From the NCBI GenBank assembly GCA_965153355.1, contig OZ231126.1, positions 87,544,001 to 87,608,000 of the forward strand: DNA of 64,000 nucleotides, read 5' to 3'. The position numbers were made by a program, and so were the translations under genes. Below the pieces are notes generated by a model. It had not been told where the DNA came from and made no database searches. It saw only the letters and a list, made by a program, of their open reading frames with translations. Below are positions 28,711 to 47,186 of the stretch, one piece after another (positions within the stretch are counted from its first letter, which is position 1; every line of letters starts with the position of its first letter). The stretch comes from Flaccisagitta enflata. Lineage: Eukaryota; Chaetognatha; Sagittoidea; Aphragmophora.

Positions 28711-28977
28711 GGGGGCGTTTCTAGTCAAACGATCGCGTTTTGAACGGGCCACTCGCTCGCTCGCTACGTTCGTTCGCTCGCACCGCTCACTCCGCTCACT
28801 CGCTCCGCAGCGCTCCGCTTCGCTACGCTCGCTTCGCTCGCTCACTCCATTCACGGGCTCGCTCACTCACTTCGCTCACTCCCTCGTGGGACAGTTGAAA
28901 TTCTTGAATATGTGTTCACACTGTTATCGCGTTTTACGGGAACAAACGCGTTTTTGGCGCTCACCAGAAACACGCCC
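28711..28977 (+). mobile_element. Short inverted-repeat DNA element, copy 3 (267 bp)
   Basis: Same family as copies at 9095 and 27367. It starts GGGGGCGTTTCTAG and ends CCAGAAACACGCCC. It is flanked by TCT on both sides (28708-28710 and 28978-28980), supporting a 3-bp target duplication. Confidence 0.88.
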
Positions 28978-29213
28978 TCTGTTGTAAATCCTGGGCAAAG
29001 AAGAACAGTTTGATGAATCTCTTTTTGAGTATTGGATACGGTTACTGTCCTTGCCTGTCCTATTTTGATGCCCTTATCTCTTTTTTCCCATCTTTTTTTT
29101 CTTTGTGAATAGAAAATAAGAATAAAGATGCAAGAAAATTGAGAATAACAAAGAAATGTAGGGAAATAAAAGGGAAGATTATTCGAAATCAAAAACAATC
29201 GAAACAAAGGGAA

Positions 29214-29217
<4 letters not shown>

Positions 29218-29255
<38 letters not shown>
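29218..29255. repeat. (GA)n microsatellite
   Basis: About 36 bp, pure. Confidence 0.9.
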
Positions 29256-29259
<4 letters not shown>

Positions 29260-29336
29260 TATGAGGAGAGAAAGAAAGAAAATTATGCAGTCTGTTCTGC
29301 TATCAATTCTAATTCCTTCCCTTTTTTTATGAGTCT

Positions 29337-29468
29337 TGGACACGTGACCCTATACGTTGCCGTGTCGGTCCGTCGGTCCGTCGGTAACTTTTCCGAAATG
29401 TGAGCGGTTCTTTACTATGCTGCCCCTGCCCACCCGTTCGCGACTGGAGGTCCATATATACGACCTTG
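29337..29468 (-). mobile_element. Two-hairpin repeat, copy
   Basis: Degraded terminal hairpin (CTTGGACACGTGACC), then GTCGGTCCGTCGGTCCGTCG, GAGCGGTTCTTTACTATGC, TGCCCCTGCCCACCCG, and a weak left hairpin (ATATATACGACC). It abuts a TTC/(CT)n tract. Confidence 0.6.
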
Positions 29469-29473
29469 CTTTT

Positions 29474-29591
<118 letters not shown>

Positions 29592-29799
29592 CCTTTCATT
29601 TCTTTCCTTATTTATCCTGATTTGTATGGGTCGTTATGGTGTTTTGGTCCGATGGTAGGGCATTTCCCCCAAATTTGGGTGGAAATCAAAACCATAACAA
29701 TAAAAGGAATTGAGCTGACACAAAGAATGGCCAAAAATAGTCCCTGGTAGTTGAGATACGAGATGGAGGAAATGGCTACAGAGTCAGCCGTGGCAATGC

Positions 29800-30112
29800 T
29801 GACAGCGGCGAAGGTGACAGCGGCGAAGGTGACAGCGGCGAAGGTGACAGCGGCGGAGGTGACCGTACCGGTACTGACAGTGGCGAAGGTGACCATGGCA
29901 ATGCTGGCAGCGGCGGAGGTGACCGTACCGGTACTGACAGCGGCGAAGGTGACAGCGGCGAAGGTGACCGTGGCAATGCTGGCAGCGGCCATGGTGGCCG
30001 TGGCGGGGCTGACAAGGGCGAAGTTGACAGCGGTGGAGGTGACTATGTTGTCGGTGACAGCGGTGGAGGTGACAGCGGCGAAGGTAATCATGTTGTAGGT
30101 GACAGCGGCGTG
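29800..30112. repeat. 15-bp GC-rich minisatellite
   Basis: GACAGCGGCGAAGGT units with GACCGTACCGGTACT and GACCATGGCAATGCT variants. The period is a multiple of 3, so frames stay open on both strands (VTAAK-type repeats on +). I judge it non-coding. Confidence 0.88.
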
Positions 30113-30694
30113 ACCTCGTAGGCGATGGTTAAAGATTGGTTAAAGATGAGATGGCGGCGGTGACGGGTGATGATGACAAGTCTGGTGGTGGTATTGGTTT
30201 GATTGTTGGCCGTGGAAAAGGTGGGATGGTTCATGGAGATGGCGATTGTTTATCACTTGTATGGCTAAACAGAGTCGGATAGAAGACCCAAGCGAGAGCG
30301 AGACGCGATGATTCAAAAGGGAAAAGAAACACGAGGGGGAAGAAACAGGGAATGGTGATGGGGGGGGGGGGAAAGAAGTCTAGACGAGGTAACCAAAACA
30401 AAGCGAAAAAAAAGAAAGGAAAATGAAAGAAAAAAAAAGGTCTGAAGATTGAGAATAAGTAAGGAAAGTGAGACTGAAATTATCCCACGAATTTGGCGAG
30501 AGAGCAAGAAAAAAGAGAGAGAGAGAGAGTGGCAGAGGAGGGGTAAATTATGAGGGAGAAAAAGATCTTAAAAGAAAAAGTTAAATCGTCATTTTGGCGC
30601 AATTTTGACGAGATTTGCCATCTTTAGGTGAGGAAAGACGAGTAAATCCTATCAAGCCGTATAACCAAGAGTTTTAAGTGAATATATCTGTAAT

Positions 30695-30777
<83 letters not shown>
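30695..30777. repeat. (CT)n microsatellite
   Basis: About 82 bp, pure. Confidence 0.95.
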
Positions 30778-30778
<1 letters not shown>

Positions 30779-31414
30779 GACAGTATTGTACTAAAACGCG
30801 GGAACAGAAAAACCACAGAAAGCCGGGAAGACTTAGTAATTGACACCTGATGGGATCAAAAATTGTCCGCTTTAAATTCACGGAATATAACACAAATATT
30901 TAATTCTTTCTCTACAGGCGCTAAAAAAAAGAAGGGGATTCTTCTTTATCTATTTCCTTTTTTCCTCTCTTTTTGTTAATTCCTAAAAGTCAGAAATATT
31001 TTTGGCATTGACCCTAAGTTTTTAGTTAAACATGAATTGTGGCTATCTCCTAAGACAAATAGGCTATTTCGTTGGGTATCTTTTTCTTTTTTATCTTCCT
31101 CAAATGGATCAAGAAACGGTTTTTATTTTACTAGGGTGGGAAGGAAATTCTTTTTTTTTTTTTTTTTTTTGTTTATTTGTTTATCAATTCCGGTCAAAGC
31201 CAAAAAGATAGGGTAGAAAATTATAGAATGAGAATATTTTATCTTTGCCTGTTTTTTATTCTATAATTGTCAAAAGAATAAGCAGAGAGAAAACAAAAGA
31301 TTTCTCGAGATGATTACGTATGCGGACCAGAAGGGGGAGATTAACGGCCAAATGTGCATTTACCTCACCTATATTTATGCATGAATGCATAACTTGGGAA
31401 ATCGAGAAATACTG

Positions 31415-31465
<51 letters not shown>

Positions 31466-31690
31466 CAGAAATGCAGAATGAAAGAAAATACGAAGAAAAA
31501 GGGCAAATAGGAAAAAGAAGAAAAAAATATCCGTATAACATTTGCTGTGCCGAGATTGCAAAAGCCATCAGTGATTTTTGCGCCGAACGAAATAAAGAAA
31601 AAAAAAAGAATTTCATGGAAATAAAACATTTTTCTGTCGCGTTGCTAAGAATATCCAAGGGAAACGCGCGCACGGGGATGGAAAATGCGC

Positions 31691-31755
<65 letters not shown>

Positions 31756-32090
31756 GCGATCTTTTCATCTGCAATTGGCTTATTTCCAAGGTGTATAAGG
31801 CAAAAAAAGAAAAGAGGAAGGGGTGAGAGAGAGAGAAACCCCGAACCGGCCGCATGGCGGGACGACCCAAGCAGCATTGACGATGATGTTGGTGATGACG
31901 ACGAAGGTGACGATGTGTCAGTGACGGGTGGTGAGGGGTGACGGATGGGCGGTGACGACAAATTTGCGATGACGCTTCCGATGATTGTCTCGCGTTATTT
32001 CTTCCGATTTCTTCCGATTTCTTCCGCGCTGATTTCCGCTCCACTTCTGCCTTTCCGCGGAATTTCCCGCATGGATTTCTGCTTAGTCAG
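30778..32090. other. Non-coding sequence with two GA tracts
   Basis: GA tracts at about 31418-31462 and 31694-31750, and a poly-T run at 31150-31170. No gene recognised. Confidence 0.45.
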
Positions 32091-32099
32091 CAGACGACG

Positions 32100-32312
32100 A
32101 TCGCGTTTCATCGGTACGCCCGTCTGTACGTTGATCTGTACGCCCAAACGCGTTTCATCTGTACGCCCGTCTGTACGTCCATCTGTACGCCCAAACGCGT
32201 TTCATTTGTAAGCCCGTCTGTGCGTCCATCTGTACGCCCAAACGCGTTTCATCTGTACGCCCGTCTGTACGCCCGTCTGTACGCCCAAACACGTTTCATC
32301 TGTACGCTGGCG
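32100..32312. repeat. 47-bp minisatellite, about 5 units
   Basis: CGCGTTTCAT recurs at 32102, 32149, 32196, 32243 and (as CACGTTTCAT) 32290, each 47 bp apart, linked by TCTGTACGCCCGTCTGTACG units. Confidence 0.92.
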
Positions 32313-32865
32313 TGCGACGGTTGACGAAGTCCGCCTTCTCACACCGCCTATTTTCGCCTGCGTGTAACCGACCACCGTATGGCGGTGAAGGTGTGATAGC
32401 GTGGACAACCACTGCTCAAAGACGCCCTCTAGTTACGCAGTGGTTAGAGACGCCCATCTCATGTTTTTGGTCAGTTCATGTCGCAGCAGCGCCGATCTTC
32501 GCGTGTCGAAGGAATGACCATCTGGAACTTTAAACTTGATGTTAACTGTTAAAGATAAAAGTCGCAAAGAAGAAGAGAATTACAAAGGCAGTTTTTAATT
32601 ATATTCATAATGAAGTAGGCAACTACAGTGATATAGGCCGAACACAGGTTCTGATTACAGTCTCAGTAAAGAATCTATCTTTTTGATTTCCAATTTATAC
32701 ACTGCTTGCCGCTAACATCTCTGAATGTGTAACTTTCTTTGGCGCTCTGTCAGGGTTGACACCCATTCCTTTCTTTCCTTCTTTCCTCCCATTCGTTGCT
32801 CTTTCCCAAAATAGTCAAAAATATCTCGAGCATCACATGGAAATGGCGATGGTGTGACCATGCGC

Positions 32866-32868
<3 letters not shown>
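32313..32868. other. Non-coding sequence, nothing recognised
   Basis: No conserved frame. Confidence 0.35.

Positions 32869-32931
<63 letters not shown>
32869..32931. repeat. (GA)n microsatellite
   Basis: About 62 bp, pure. Confidence 0.94.
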
Positions 32932-32933
<2 letters not shown>

Positions 32934-33143
32934 AATTCCGTATGTCGACAATCCATGGAATTTCTCTCATTGTGTGTGTGAGTGAGTGTGTGTGTGGGTG
33001 TGTTAGACGTCTGAAATAAATAAATGGCCACAATGACGAATTCAGTGAATGAATGCGTGAAACGGAACAAAAGCAAGAGCAAATGTGGAAACCAAGAGAA
33101 GGCGAGTCAACTGGAAAAAGACGGCAACGCCGAATTGGGAGAG

Positions 33144-33314
<171 letters not shown>

Positions 33315-33641
33315 CAATCTCGAGTAAGAGTTGTGTCCCATATTTTAAGGTACCACTAGAGCTTTTTTCATTTTTTGAAGAAGTAAAAGGTTGATTCTTG
33401 TATTACATCTTTTTTTTTTCAAATCGAAATGAGAAAAAAAGTCGAATCAAATTGTTTAAGTAACTTGTTTCTAGGTCAGAACATCAATTGACTTAAATTA
33501 AAGAGGCAAAGAAAGAAAAGATAAGCACGAGAAAGAGAATGAGAGAGAGAAAAAAAAAAGAGAAAGAGAAAGAGAAAGTCGGAGAATAAAAAAAGCTTAA
33601 GGAAGATGGAAAGAAATCTTACTCCATTGTTCCAAGCATTT

Positions 33642-33643
<2 letters not shown>

Positions 33644-33725
<82 letters not shown>
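33644..33725. repeat. (CT)n microsatellite
   Basis: About 80 bp, pure. Confidence 0.95.
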
Positions 33726-35810
<2,085 letters not shown>

Positions 35811-35975
35811 CTACCTGTCTCCCTCCTCGACAAAAATGTTTTGAAATATCGTTATGCTCACAGAAATTAATTCAGGTCAAATCACTTTTTAGCAATCATA
35901 TCGAAGGTCGTTTGAGATCTCTCACTGGATCTTCAAAGAAGATGTAATAACAATCAATTCGGTTCAGAGTCAATT

Positions 35976-35977
<2 letters not shown>

Positions 35978-36048
<71 letters not shown>

Positions 36049-36060
36049 CCATCATCATCG
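35978..36060. repeat. (ATC)n microsatellite
   Basis: About 80 bp of CATCAT; the poly-Asp frame on the minus strand is an artefact. Confidence 0.94.
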
Positions 36061-36171
36061 ATGCCCAATGGGTAGTAACCATCACTCATCCTGCACCTCA
36101 TCAGCACAGAACATTGACTTAAATCCACGCCTAATAACCTCACCCAAAAAGATCCCCAACTTTTACCATAA

Positions 36172-36492
<321 letters not shown>

Positions 36493-36723
36493 TTTTACAT
36501 CAGGCCATCAAGAGTTTTGGCAGGAATGAAACAAAAATTCTAAAATTTTATCCTTGAAAATTTTCCGATCGCAATTAATATGATCGGTTTTTTTTTATAA
36601 TCTTTGGCGCGTTGAAATATATATATTTTTTTATATATTCAGCCCGCAAAAATTAATCGTTTTTGAATCAGTTTTTGTGTCATTCTTTTTGGCCTCGCAC
36701 TTAAAAATTAGGCTCGGGATCAT

Positions 36724-36728
<5 letters not shown>

Positions 36729-36786
<58 letters not shown>
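36729..36786. repeat. (GA)n microsatellite
   Basis: About 57 bp, pure. Confidence 0.94.
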
Positions 36787-36787
<1 letters not shown>

Positions 36788-37130
36788 ATAGGAAAGTTGT
36801 TGTTATTACATGCATATATATCGGGTTTCACTGGTCCCCCTGGTACGGTGAAAAATGCGGGGTTTCTGGAAATAATCAAAATAAACTTTTTCGACATCGG
36901 GTCGTGTTATGAAAATTTACATTAGGGCTTTGCGCTTCGTCGGGCTTTTTTGTGTGTTAATCAGAATCCCAGAGAGCATCTTCGTGCGCCGGGCGTATAT
37001 TTCTTTTTCATTCCACGCTCTTGTTTATGTAAACAATGCGTTCTTGGTGGTTTCTTGTTTTCGTAAATAACGCTTGAATGTATCCTGAATGTCTCGGCCG
37101 ACGAGGTTCTTGTAATTATCACGCCTTTTT

Positions 37131-37318
37131 TTAGTCGCTTGCTACGCGACTCTACACCCCGCTTTGTCCGTCGGTTGGTCGGTTGGTCGGTCACACTTTA
37201 CTTTTTCTTGCGTTTTTTATTCTTCGACCGTACTGCTCCTGCCCAAATGCTCTGGTGAGCTCAAATATGGCCCCTGCCTACCCGCACGCGACTGGGGTAG
37301 CCGTGTATCCGGCCTTGT
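37131..37318 (-). mobile_element. Two-hairpin repeat, copy
   Basis: Hairpin AGTCGC-TTGCTAC-GCGACT (37133-37151), GTTGGTCGGTTGGTCGGTC, CTGCTCCTGCCCAAATG, CCCCTGCCTACCCGCACG, and far end GCCGTGTATCCGGCC with TTGTT. Confidence 0.7.
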
Positions 37319-37602
37319 TGAAAAGAAATAGTGAATTCTTCTGCACATGTTTGCATTATTGGTGGTTTTTTGATAGTGTAGAGAAATGGAACGTATCCTG
37401 GTCAACCCCTTTCCCCTCTATGCTATCCTTTGCTCGCTGGAAATGTCACTTATATCACCTTATTGACCCCAGTCCACCGGCCACCGCTACTCCACGTCGA
37501 TAACCTCCCTTTTCACCCTCCTTCTCCTTCTCCCTCCTCCTCCTCACACAGACCACCTCGCTCGTCTCTCTGCCCAAAGATGATCTCACCCTCGTCATTT
37601 GC

Positions 37603-38108
37603 GTGCTTCGCATAGCAAAAGTTGGGAGTATCCCTTCACCTTACTTAGGTAATGTGGAGGAGCAAAAATCATGAAGATGACCATTTTCCTTTTTTCAAAA
37701 TTCCTTCATCTTCCGTTTTTGTTTTGGCCTTAAAGTTTTATAGATTTCCCAGAATTCAGCAAAATCCTGTGTAGTTCTGTTACAAAAAGGACAATTATTT
37801 ATTTTAGAAAAACATAATGCTTGTAAAAACAAACTAAAATATTAGAACATAAGCTATAAAAAAACTTATGAAAAGGCAGAATTGCAATTCTTTTAAAAAT
37901 AGAAATTTGTAAACGTTAATTCTGACAATATCAGCATATTGCTTTATCCCACTGCATTATGCAAATTAGGCCCTCAAAAGCAATTTTCTAAAAAACGGAA
38001 GATGAACGATTTTTGATAAAAGAAAAATGGTAAGGGTCCTAAAATTGGCCACTCCACATTAGGTAAAGAGGGCAAAAAGAAATAAACAACTTTTGCTATG
38101 TGAAGCAC
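37603..38108. mobile_element. 506-bp non-autonomous DNA transposon with 22-bp terminal inverted repeats
   Basis: The left end GTGCTTCGCATAGCAAAAG... and right end ...CTTTTGCTATGTGAAGCAC pair over 22 bp with one mismatch. Subterminal pairs continue inward: AATGTGGAG against CTCCACATT, and CTTCCGTTTT against AAAACGGAAG. The interior is AT-rich and non-coding. Flanks both contain CTCGTCAT near the ends, so a target duplication is possible but imperfect. Confidence 0.75.
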
Positions 38109-38321
38109 CCAACCTCGTCATCTTCGCAAATTTTGTTCTCCTCCTCTTTTAGATAGACATCCATTGATCGCGGACAGAGAATGAATGGCCGGAGCGCGCC
38201 TAGTCTAAACAACTTAGTCTTTACGTTTCAATTATGTATTGCCTCGCCTTGGTTGTACCTCTCCTTGTTTTGATTATCTGTTATCGCTTTCGAAAAGAGA
38301 CGCCGACCTCGATCGTAACGC

Positions 38322-38636
<315 letters not shown>

Positions 38637-38893
38637 CCACGAATCATTAGATAGAACAATGCTTAGAATTCCCTTCCCTTTTTCTATCAATTTTTTTTCC
38701 AATTTAAAAACTTTTTTTGATATTTCAAATGTTTGATTTATCATTCGTTTTACGGTCATAACCGTTCGAAGGCCTTATCTGTGAAATGACAGATTAACAA
38801 TCTGCCGGTTCAGCCCCTCATCTGGAGTGCGGAAGTTAATGTATGTTTTCCCCAGTCTGTCTTCCTTTGCCTGTCGCTGTCTCTATCTTTGAC

Positions 38894-39810
<917 letters not shown>

Positions 39811-39919
39811 CCTGCGTTGCCGTTATCATCTGGAGAGAGGCTCAGCGAGCTCAACTATTTTCTCGATTTCCAGAGAATTATGTATCTTTTATGGATGAAG
39901 TGTCTTGATTTGCGACTCC

Positions 39920-40200
39920 CCTAAGAGTAAAACCAAGGACTTTATACATCTCTATCTCTCCGTGCATCTCTTTCTGCGTCTTTCTCACTCTTCCAACGTC
40001 TCACTCTCTGTCTTTCTTACTTTATCCTAAAAGTGAAACCAAGGACTTGACAAATCTCTATCTCTTCGTGTGTTTCGCTCTCTTTCTTTCTTGTACTTCC
40101 CTGAGGATAAAACTAAAGACTTTATACATCTCTATCTCTCCGTGCGTCTCACTCTCTGTTTTTCTCGCACTTCCCTAGGACCTGAAAAATCTCTATCCTT
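39920..40200. repeat. Diverged pyrimidine-rich tandem repeat
   Basis: Three or so irregular units share AAACCAAGGACTT...ATCTCTATCTCTCCGTG motifs; ends of the shared motif near 39940, 40046 and 40120. Confidence 0.6.
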
Positions 40201-40765
40201 CTGTTTTTCTCCCTCTCTGTCTTTCTCGTTCTTTCTGTCCCTGTTTCTGTATCTGCTTCCTTCTGTCAGTCTGAGTGTTTTTGTCTGTCTGCCTAGTTTT
40301 TCTGTTCCATTCTCCCTCTTTCCCTTCTTTCCTTTGTCTTCCTCCTTTCTCGACTTGAAACCGGATACCCTTTTATATATGAGCAAATCAGAAATCGCGT
40401 AGAGACCTGACACATATATGTCTATGCATAAAGAAAATACAATCGGCCTATTAAAGAAATGGATATTTTTAAAACTATTTTTGCGAACCTTTCTTTCAAG
40501 AACGAACGATATTTAATCTTTTGGCAATTTTTTTATCATCAGACATGCCTATCAAAAAGAAGAATAAAATCTCAAATTACATATAACATTCAGAATGTAT
40601 TGAATTAATCATACACGTCCTTCCCACGCTTTCTATCATTAACATTTACTCGTGTTTCTCCTTCTCCTCCTCTTCCCCTTCCCCCCCCCCCGCCCGCCTC
40701 CCACATTCCTCTTCAAACGCATGTACAGCTGCAGATGGCGTCGTTTCTTGCTTCTAAAATATATT

Positions 40766-42008
<1,243 letters not shown>

Positions 42009-42095
<87 letters not shown>
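42009..42095. repeat. (CT)n microsatellite
   Basis: About 86 bp, pure. Confidence 0.95.
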
Positions 42096-42098
<3 letters not shown>

Positions 42099-42701
42099 CT
42101 CCATATCTGGGCAATGGACAAAAGCAAGGGAAGACGAAATAAATTCAAATCAAGTGGGGAGGTGGGGAGGGTGGTAAAGAGGAAGTGGTTGTGGCGATGG
42201 TTGTGGTCATGGTCATGGTCGTGTAGTGGGAAGATGTGGAGAGCATTTCGAGAGGTGTGGTAGAAATAGTGCCTTTTGAAATATGAATACAGAGGCAATT
42301 GCACAAGTTGACGTGATTCACCTCCTGACTGAGTCCGTCTGTTCGTCTGGTACACATAAAGGCTATTCAAGTTTTATTACACCTGCCTCAATGCGGTTTC
42401 CTCCATCGTCACTTCTCCTGCCCACTCACACGCGGTCTTGTTTTTGTCCTCTCTCTCTCTTTCCCTTTTTCTCTCCCTCACTTTGGCTAGCCACAACTTA
42501 TGGGCGACATTCGAACTTTTAATGGAATATCGCATCAGCAGGGGAGCAAAAGCGCAATACCAGCGCAAAAAGAGAGAAAGAAAACGAATTTGAATTTCTT
42601 GGCGAATATCTTTTTTTAATTCTTTTATCGAATTCCCATGTTGGTGGGACGAGAGAGCGGCAAAGAAAAACGCAATAGGCAAGGGACCGGGGTAAGGCTT
42701 T

Positions 42702-42826
<125 letters not shown>

Positions 42827-43018
42827 CCTTGTGTGGATACATGCTGCGTCTCCCTCTCTGTGTTATTTCGACTTGCAACCCTGAAATTTGTTTCTAGCCG
42901 CCATCAAAAAGCTGATTCTTGGTGATTTTTGTCGTTGATATATTCTGAAATGTCCCTTGCTTCCTTAGGCTTTACTCCTCCACCTCCCATCGGTTGCCTT
43001 TAAACTGGCCTTCTACAA

Positions 43019-43140
<122 letters not shown>

Positions 43141-43763
43141 GGCTTTTTCTCGTGGTTTTCATCTCTTTCTGCCATGCAAATGTCAAATTCAACTTCACCT
43201 TAGCTTTTCAATTTCCTTTTTTTTTTCAATTTTTAGATCGCTCCATTTCTGTCTTTTTCCTTCTCCTTAGTCTTTCTTCAGTCTATCTTTCCGTACTCTT
43301 TGGGCATCTCGCTCTCGCTATTTCTGCAGTTATTTCATCTTTCTCTCTCTCTTTTTATTCTCCTTTGAAAAAGAAAAAAATCTTTACTTTTTCCCCCTTC
43401 TCAGCGTCTTTTAAGTAAATTTTCATCGGAGACAAACTCAAAAAACTAAAGCAAAGACCGAATTCAAGAAGAAAAAGTAGAAAGAAAAAATAACAGAGAA
43501 AATATTTAGGGAATTTTTTGGCTGTCTGCTTCTGTTATTTCGGTTTTAAAAAAAGGGATATTATAAAGAGAATGAAAGACAGAAGATGGGGGGCGGTGAG
43601 GACGACTTAAGATAGTGGGGGTAAATGAAAGAAAATGGCAAAAATGAACCTAAAAGGTTCAAGGGGAAAATGAGCCAACGATGAAGAAGAAAAAGAAACA
43701 GCGGAGATATGGAGACAAGGATAAGAAAAACATACACAGGAGAAAGAGACTGAGACAGAAATA
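43141..43763. other. Non-coding sequence, nothing recognised
   Basis: Pyrimidine-rich left half, purine-rich right half. Confidence 0.35.
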
Positions 43764-44245
43764 GGTCGCCCAAGGGCAATATGTGGTCAGCGATTCCCGT
43801 TGCCCTGCTTTGCATGATTGTGAATTGGGGTAAGAGGAAGCAGGGCAGCGGCTCCTGAAGGGGACAAAGTCATGTAGAACACAGGGGAATTTCGTTTGTC
43901 ATTCCGTCCATCCGTTCATCTGTCCGTTCCCCCAGGCCCTCTCAGGCCCAAAGTCTGCCCTCTCAGGCCTGAAATTTACCCTTTCAGGCCTGAAATCTGC
44001 CCTCTCAGGCCTTGAATCTGTGAGGGCAGATTTCAGGCCTGGAAGGACAGATTTCAGGTCTGAGAGGGCAGATTTCAGGCCTGAGAGGGCAGATTCAAAT
44101 TTCAGGCCTGAGAGGGCAGATTTTAGGCCTGAGAGGGCCTGGGGGGACAAATGGACGAGTGGACAGACGACAGAATGACGAACGAAAGTCCCCTTGTGTT
44201 CTATGGGACTTTGTCCCCTTTGGGGCTGGGGCCGCTGCCCAAAAA
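43764..44245 (+). mobile_element. GGGCAGCGG foldback repeat, copy 2, palindromic 21-bp array
   Basis: The side arm starts at GGTCGCC (43764) and includes GGTCAGCGATTCCCGTTGCC. The terminal inverted repeats run GGGCAGCGG (43843) to CCGCTGCCC (44240) and extend inward through ACAAAGTC and TAGAACACA. The internal CCCTCTCAGGCCTGAAATC units reverse orientation near 44022, so the whole element is one long imperfect palindrome. Followed by AAAAAG. Confidence 0.8.
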
Positions 44246-44490
44246 GGCAGATCTAAGGTCTGAGAGGACAGGTTAAGGCATGAGAGGGCAGATTTTAGGC
44301 CTGAGAGGGTAGATTCAAGGGCTGAGAGGGCATATTTCATTCATTGGAGGGCAGCTTTCAGGCCTGAGAGGGCAAATTTCAAGCCTGAAAGATCCTAGGG
44401 GGGACAAACGCACGAACGCATGAACGCATGAACGAAAGTCCCTCTGTGTTCTACAGGACTTTGTTACCTTCGGGACCGATGCCCAAAAAG
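44246..44490 (+). mobile_element. Partial duplicate of the right half of the foldback repeat
   Basis: Repeats the right half of the preceding element: GGCCTGAGAGGGCAGATTT units, an ACGAACGCATGAACG stretch, GTGTTCTACAGGACTTTG and a degraded terminus CGATGCCCAAAAAGG. It lies directly downstream in the same orientation, so a tandem duplication or a truncated insertion. Confidence 0.65.
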
Positions 44491-44566
44491 GGAGAGTATA
44501 CAGAAGATAAGAAAAATGAAGATGAAGTTGAATTTGAGATTTATGACGATGGAAGGAAGAACGAGA

Positions 44567-44570
<4 letters not shown>

Positions 44571-44620
<50 letters not shown>

Positions 44621-44743
44621 CGGACAGAAAGAGAGAGTGACAGAGACAGAGACAGTGCGAAAGCCGTGAGGGTTTTTGCAGATTAAGGATCAGATAGAAA
44701 ATATAGTGGGAAGAGCCGGGGAAAATATCAAGTCCTTAGCGGA

Positions 44744-44835
<92 letters not shown>

Positions 44836-44866
44836 GGCCTCTCTCTCTCTCTCTCTCTCTCTTTAA
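44571..44866. repeat. (GA)n tract and (CT)n tract
   Basis: Pure GA at about 44571-44617, and CT at about 44747-44866 with one GCGGC interruption. Confidence 0.93.
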
Positions 44867-45009
44867 AAAAAGTTTCTCTTTGAGGCTTTGTATCTGCAGT
44901 TTGTGATTCTTTTTCGTCTCAAGAAGAAAGATAGATGAAGAATATGTGCTCAAGGATTTTTTGGGCAAAGTAGCATCTCACTCATCTTTTTCTTGAAACC
45001 TCTTTTTAC

Positions 45010-45137
<128 letters not shown>

Positions 45138-45415
45138 CCATTTTAGGTCCATACATATCCCTACTCTTCCTTTTACCTATCTAATCACCCTTTGCGCCAC
45201 TTCTTCCTCTCAGTCTTTTTTTTTTTTTTTCTTTTTTTGCTAAGAATTCCATCGTTTGTATGTTTACAAGGGCTGCTTAGAGGATTTCCCTTAGATTTTG
45301 GTGTAATTACTAAATTGCTGGAATCATAAGACTTTTCTTTTTTCTTTTTCTAGAGAAACGCCATTTCCCGCTTCAAAAGGAGATTATATGAGACGAGCTC
45401 AAGCGTTGTATCCTC

Positions 45416-45908
45416 TTTGGGTAGCGGCCCCAAAGGAGTCGATGACCTATGCTTTCACACATATGGGGAATTTTCTCCTACTTCTACGTCCCCCTCTCAA
45501 ATCCCAGTCTTGAGGCCCAAATCACAGCCTCAAGGCCCAAATCCTAGCCTCAAGGCCCAAATCCAAGCCTGGAGGCCCAGATTTTAGTCTTGAAGCCAAA
45601 ATCTCAGCCTCAAGGTCAAAATCTCAGCCAAGAGGCACAGATCCCAGCCTTAAGGCCCAAATCTCAGCCTCCAGGCTAGGATTTAGGCCTGGAGGCTAGA
45701 ATTTGGGCCTTGAGGCTAAGATTTGGGCCTCAAGACTGGGATTTGGGCCTCAACACTGGAATGAGGAGGAGGAGGAGAAATTCCCTCATATGTGTGAAAG
45801 CATAAGTCATCGACCCCTTTAGGGCCGCTGCCCTGCTTCCTTTCAACTTCAACCACAACCTACTTAGGCAGGGCACGGGTACCGCTGACCATCTAACGCT
45901 TTTGCGAC
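45416..45908 (-). mobile_element. GGGCAGCGG foldback repeat, copy 3
   Basis: GGGTAGCGGCCCC (45419) pairs with GGGCCGCTGCCC (45833) over about 50 bp, including ATGACCTATGCTTTCACACA. Internal CCTCAAGGCCCAAATCC units invert near 45675. The side arm (CGGGTACCGCTGACCATC ... CTTTTGCGAC) lies on the right, as in copy 1, and runs straight into a 186-bp (CT)n tract. Confidence 0.8.

Positions 45909-47186
<1,278 letters not shown>

Noticed and set aside
29751-30098. A 115-codon frame of VTAAK-type repeats
   Set aside because: The 15-bp unit keeps frames open on both strands by its period alone, and no homology or splice context was seen.
43561-43815. Minus-strand frame with a GIADHILPLGD segment, similar to one at 54775-55176
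   Set aside because: The similarity comes from the shared side arm of two foldback repeats, not from a conserved protein.
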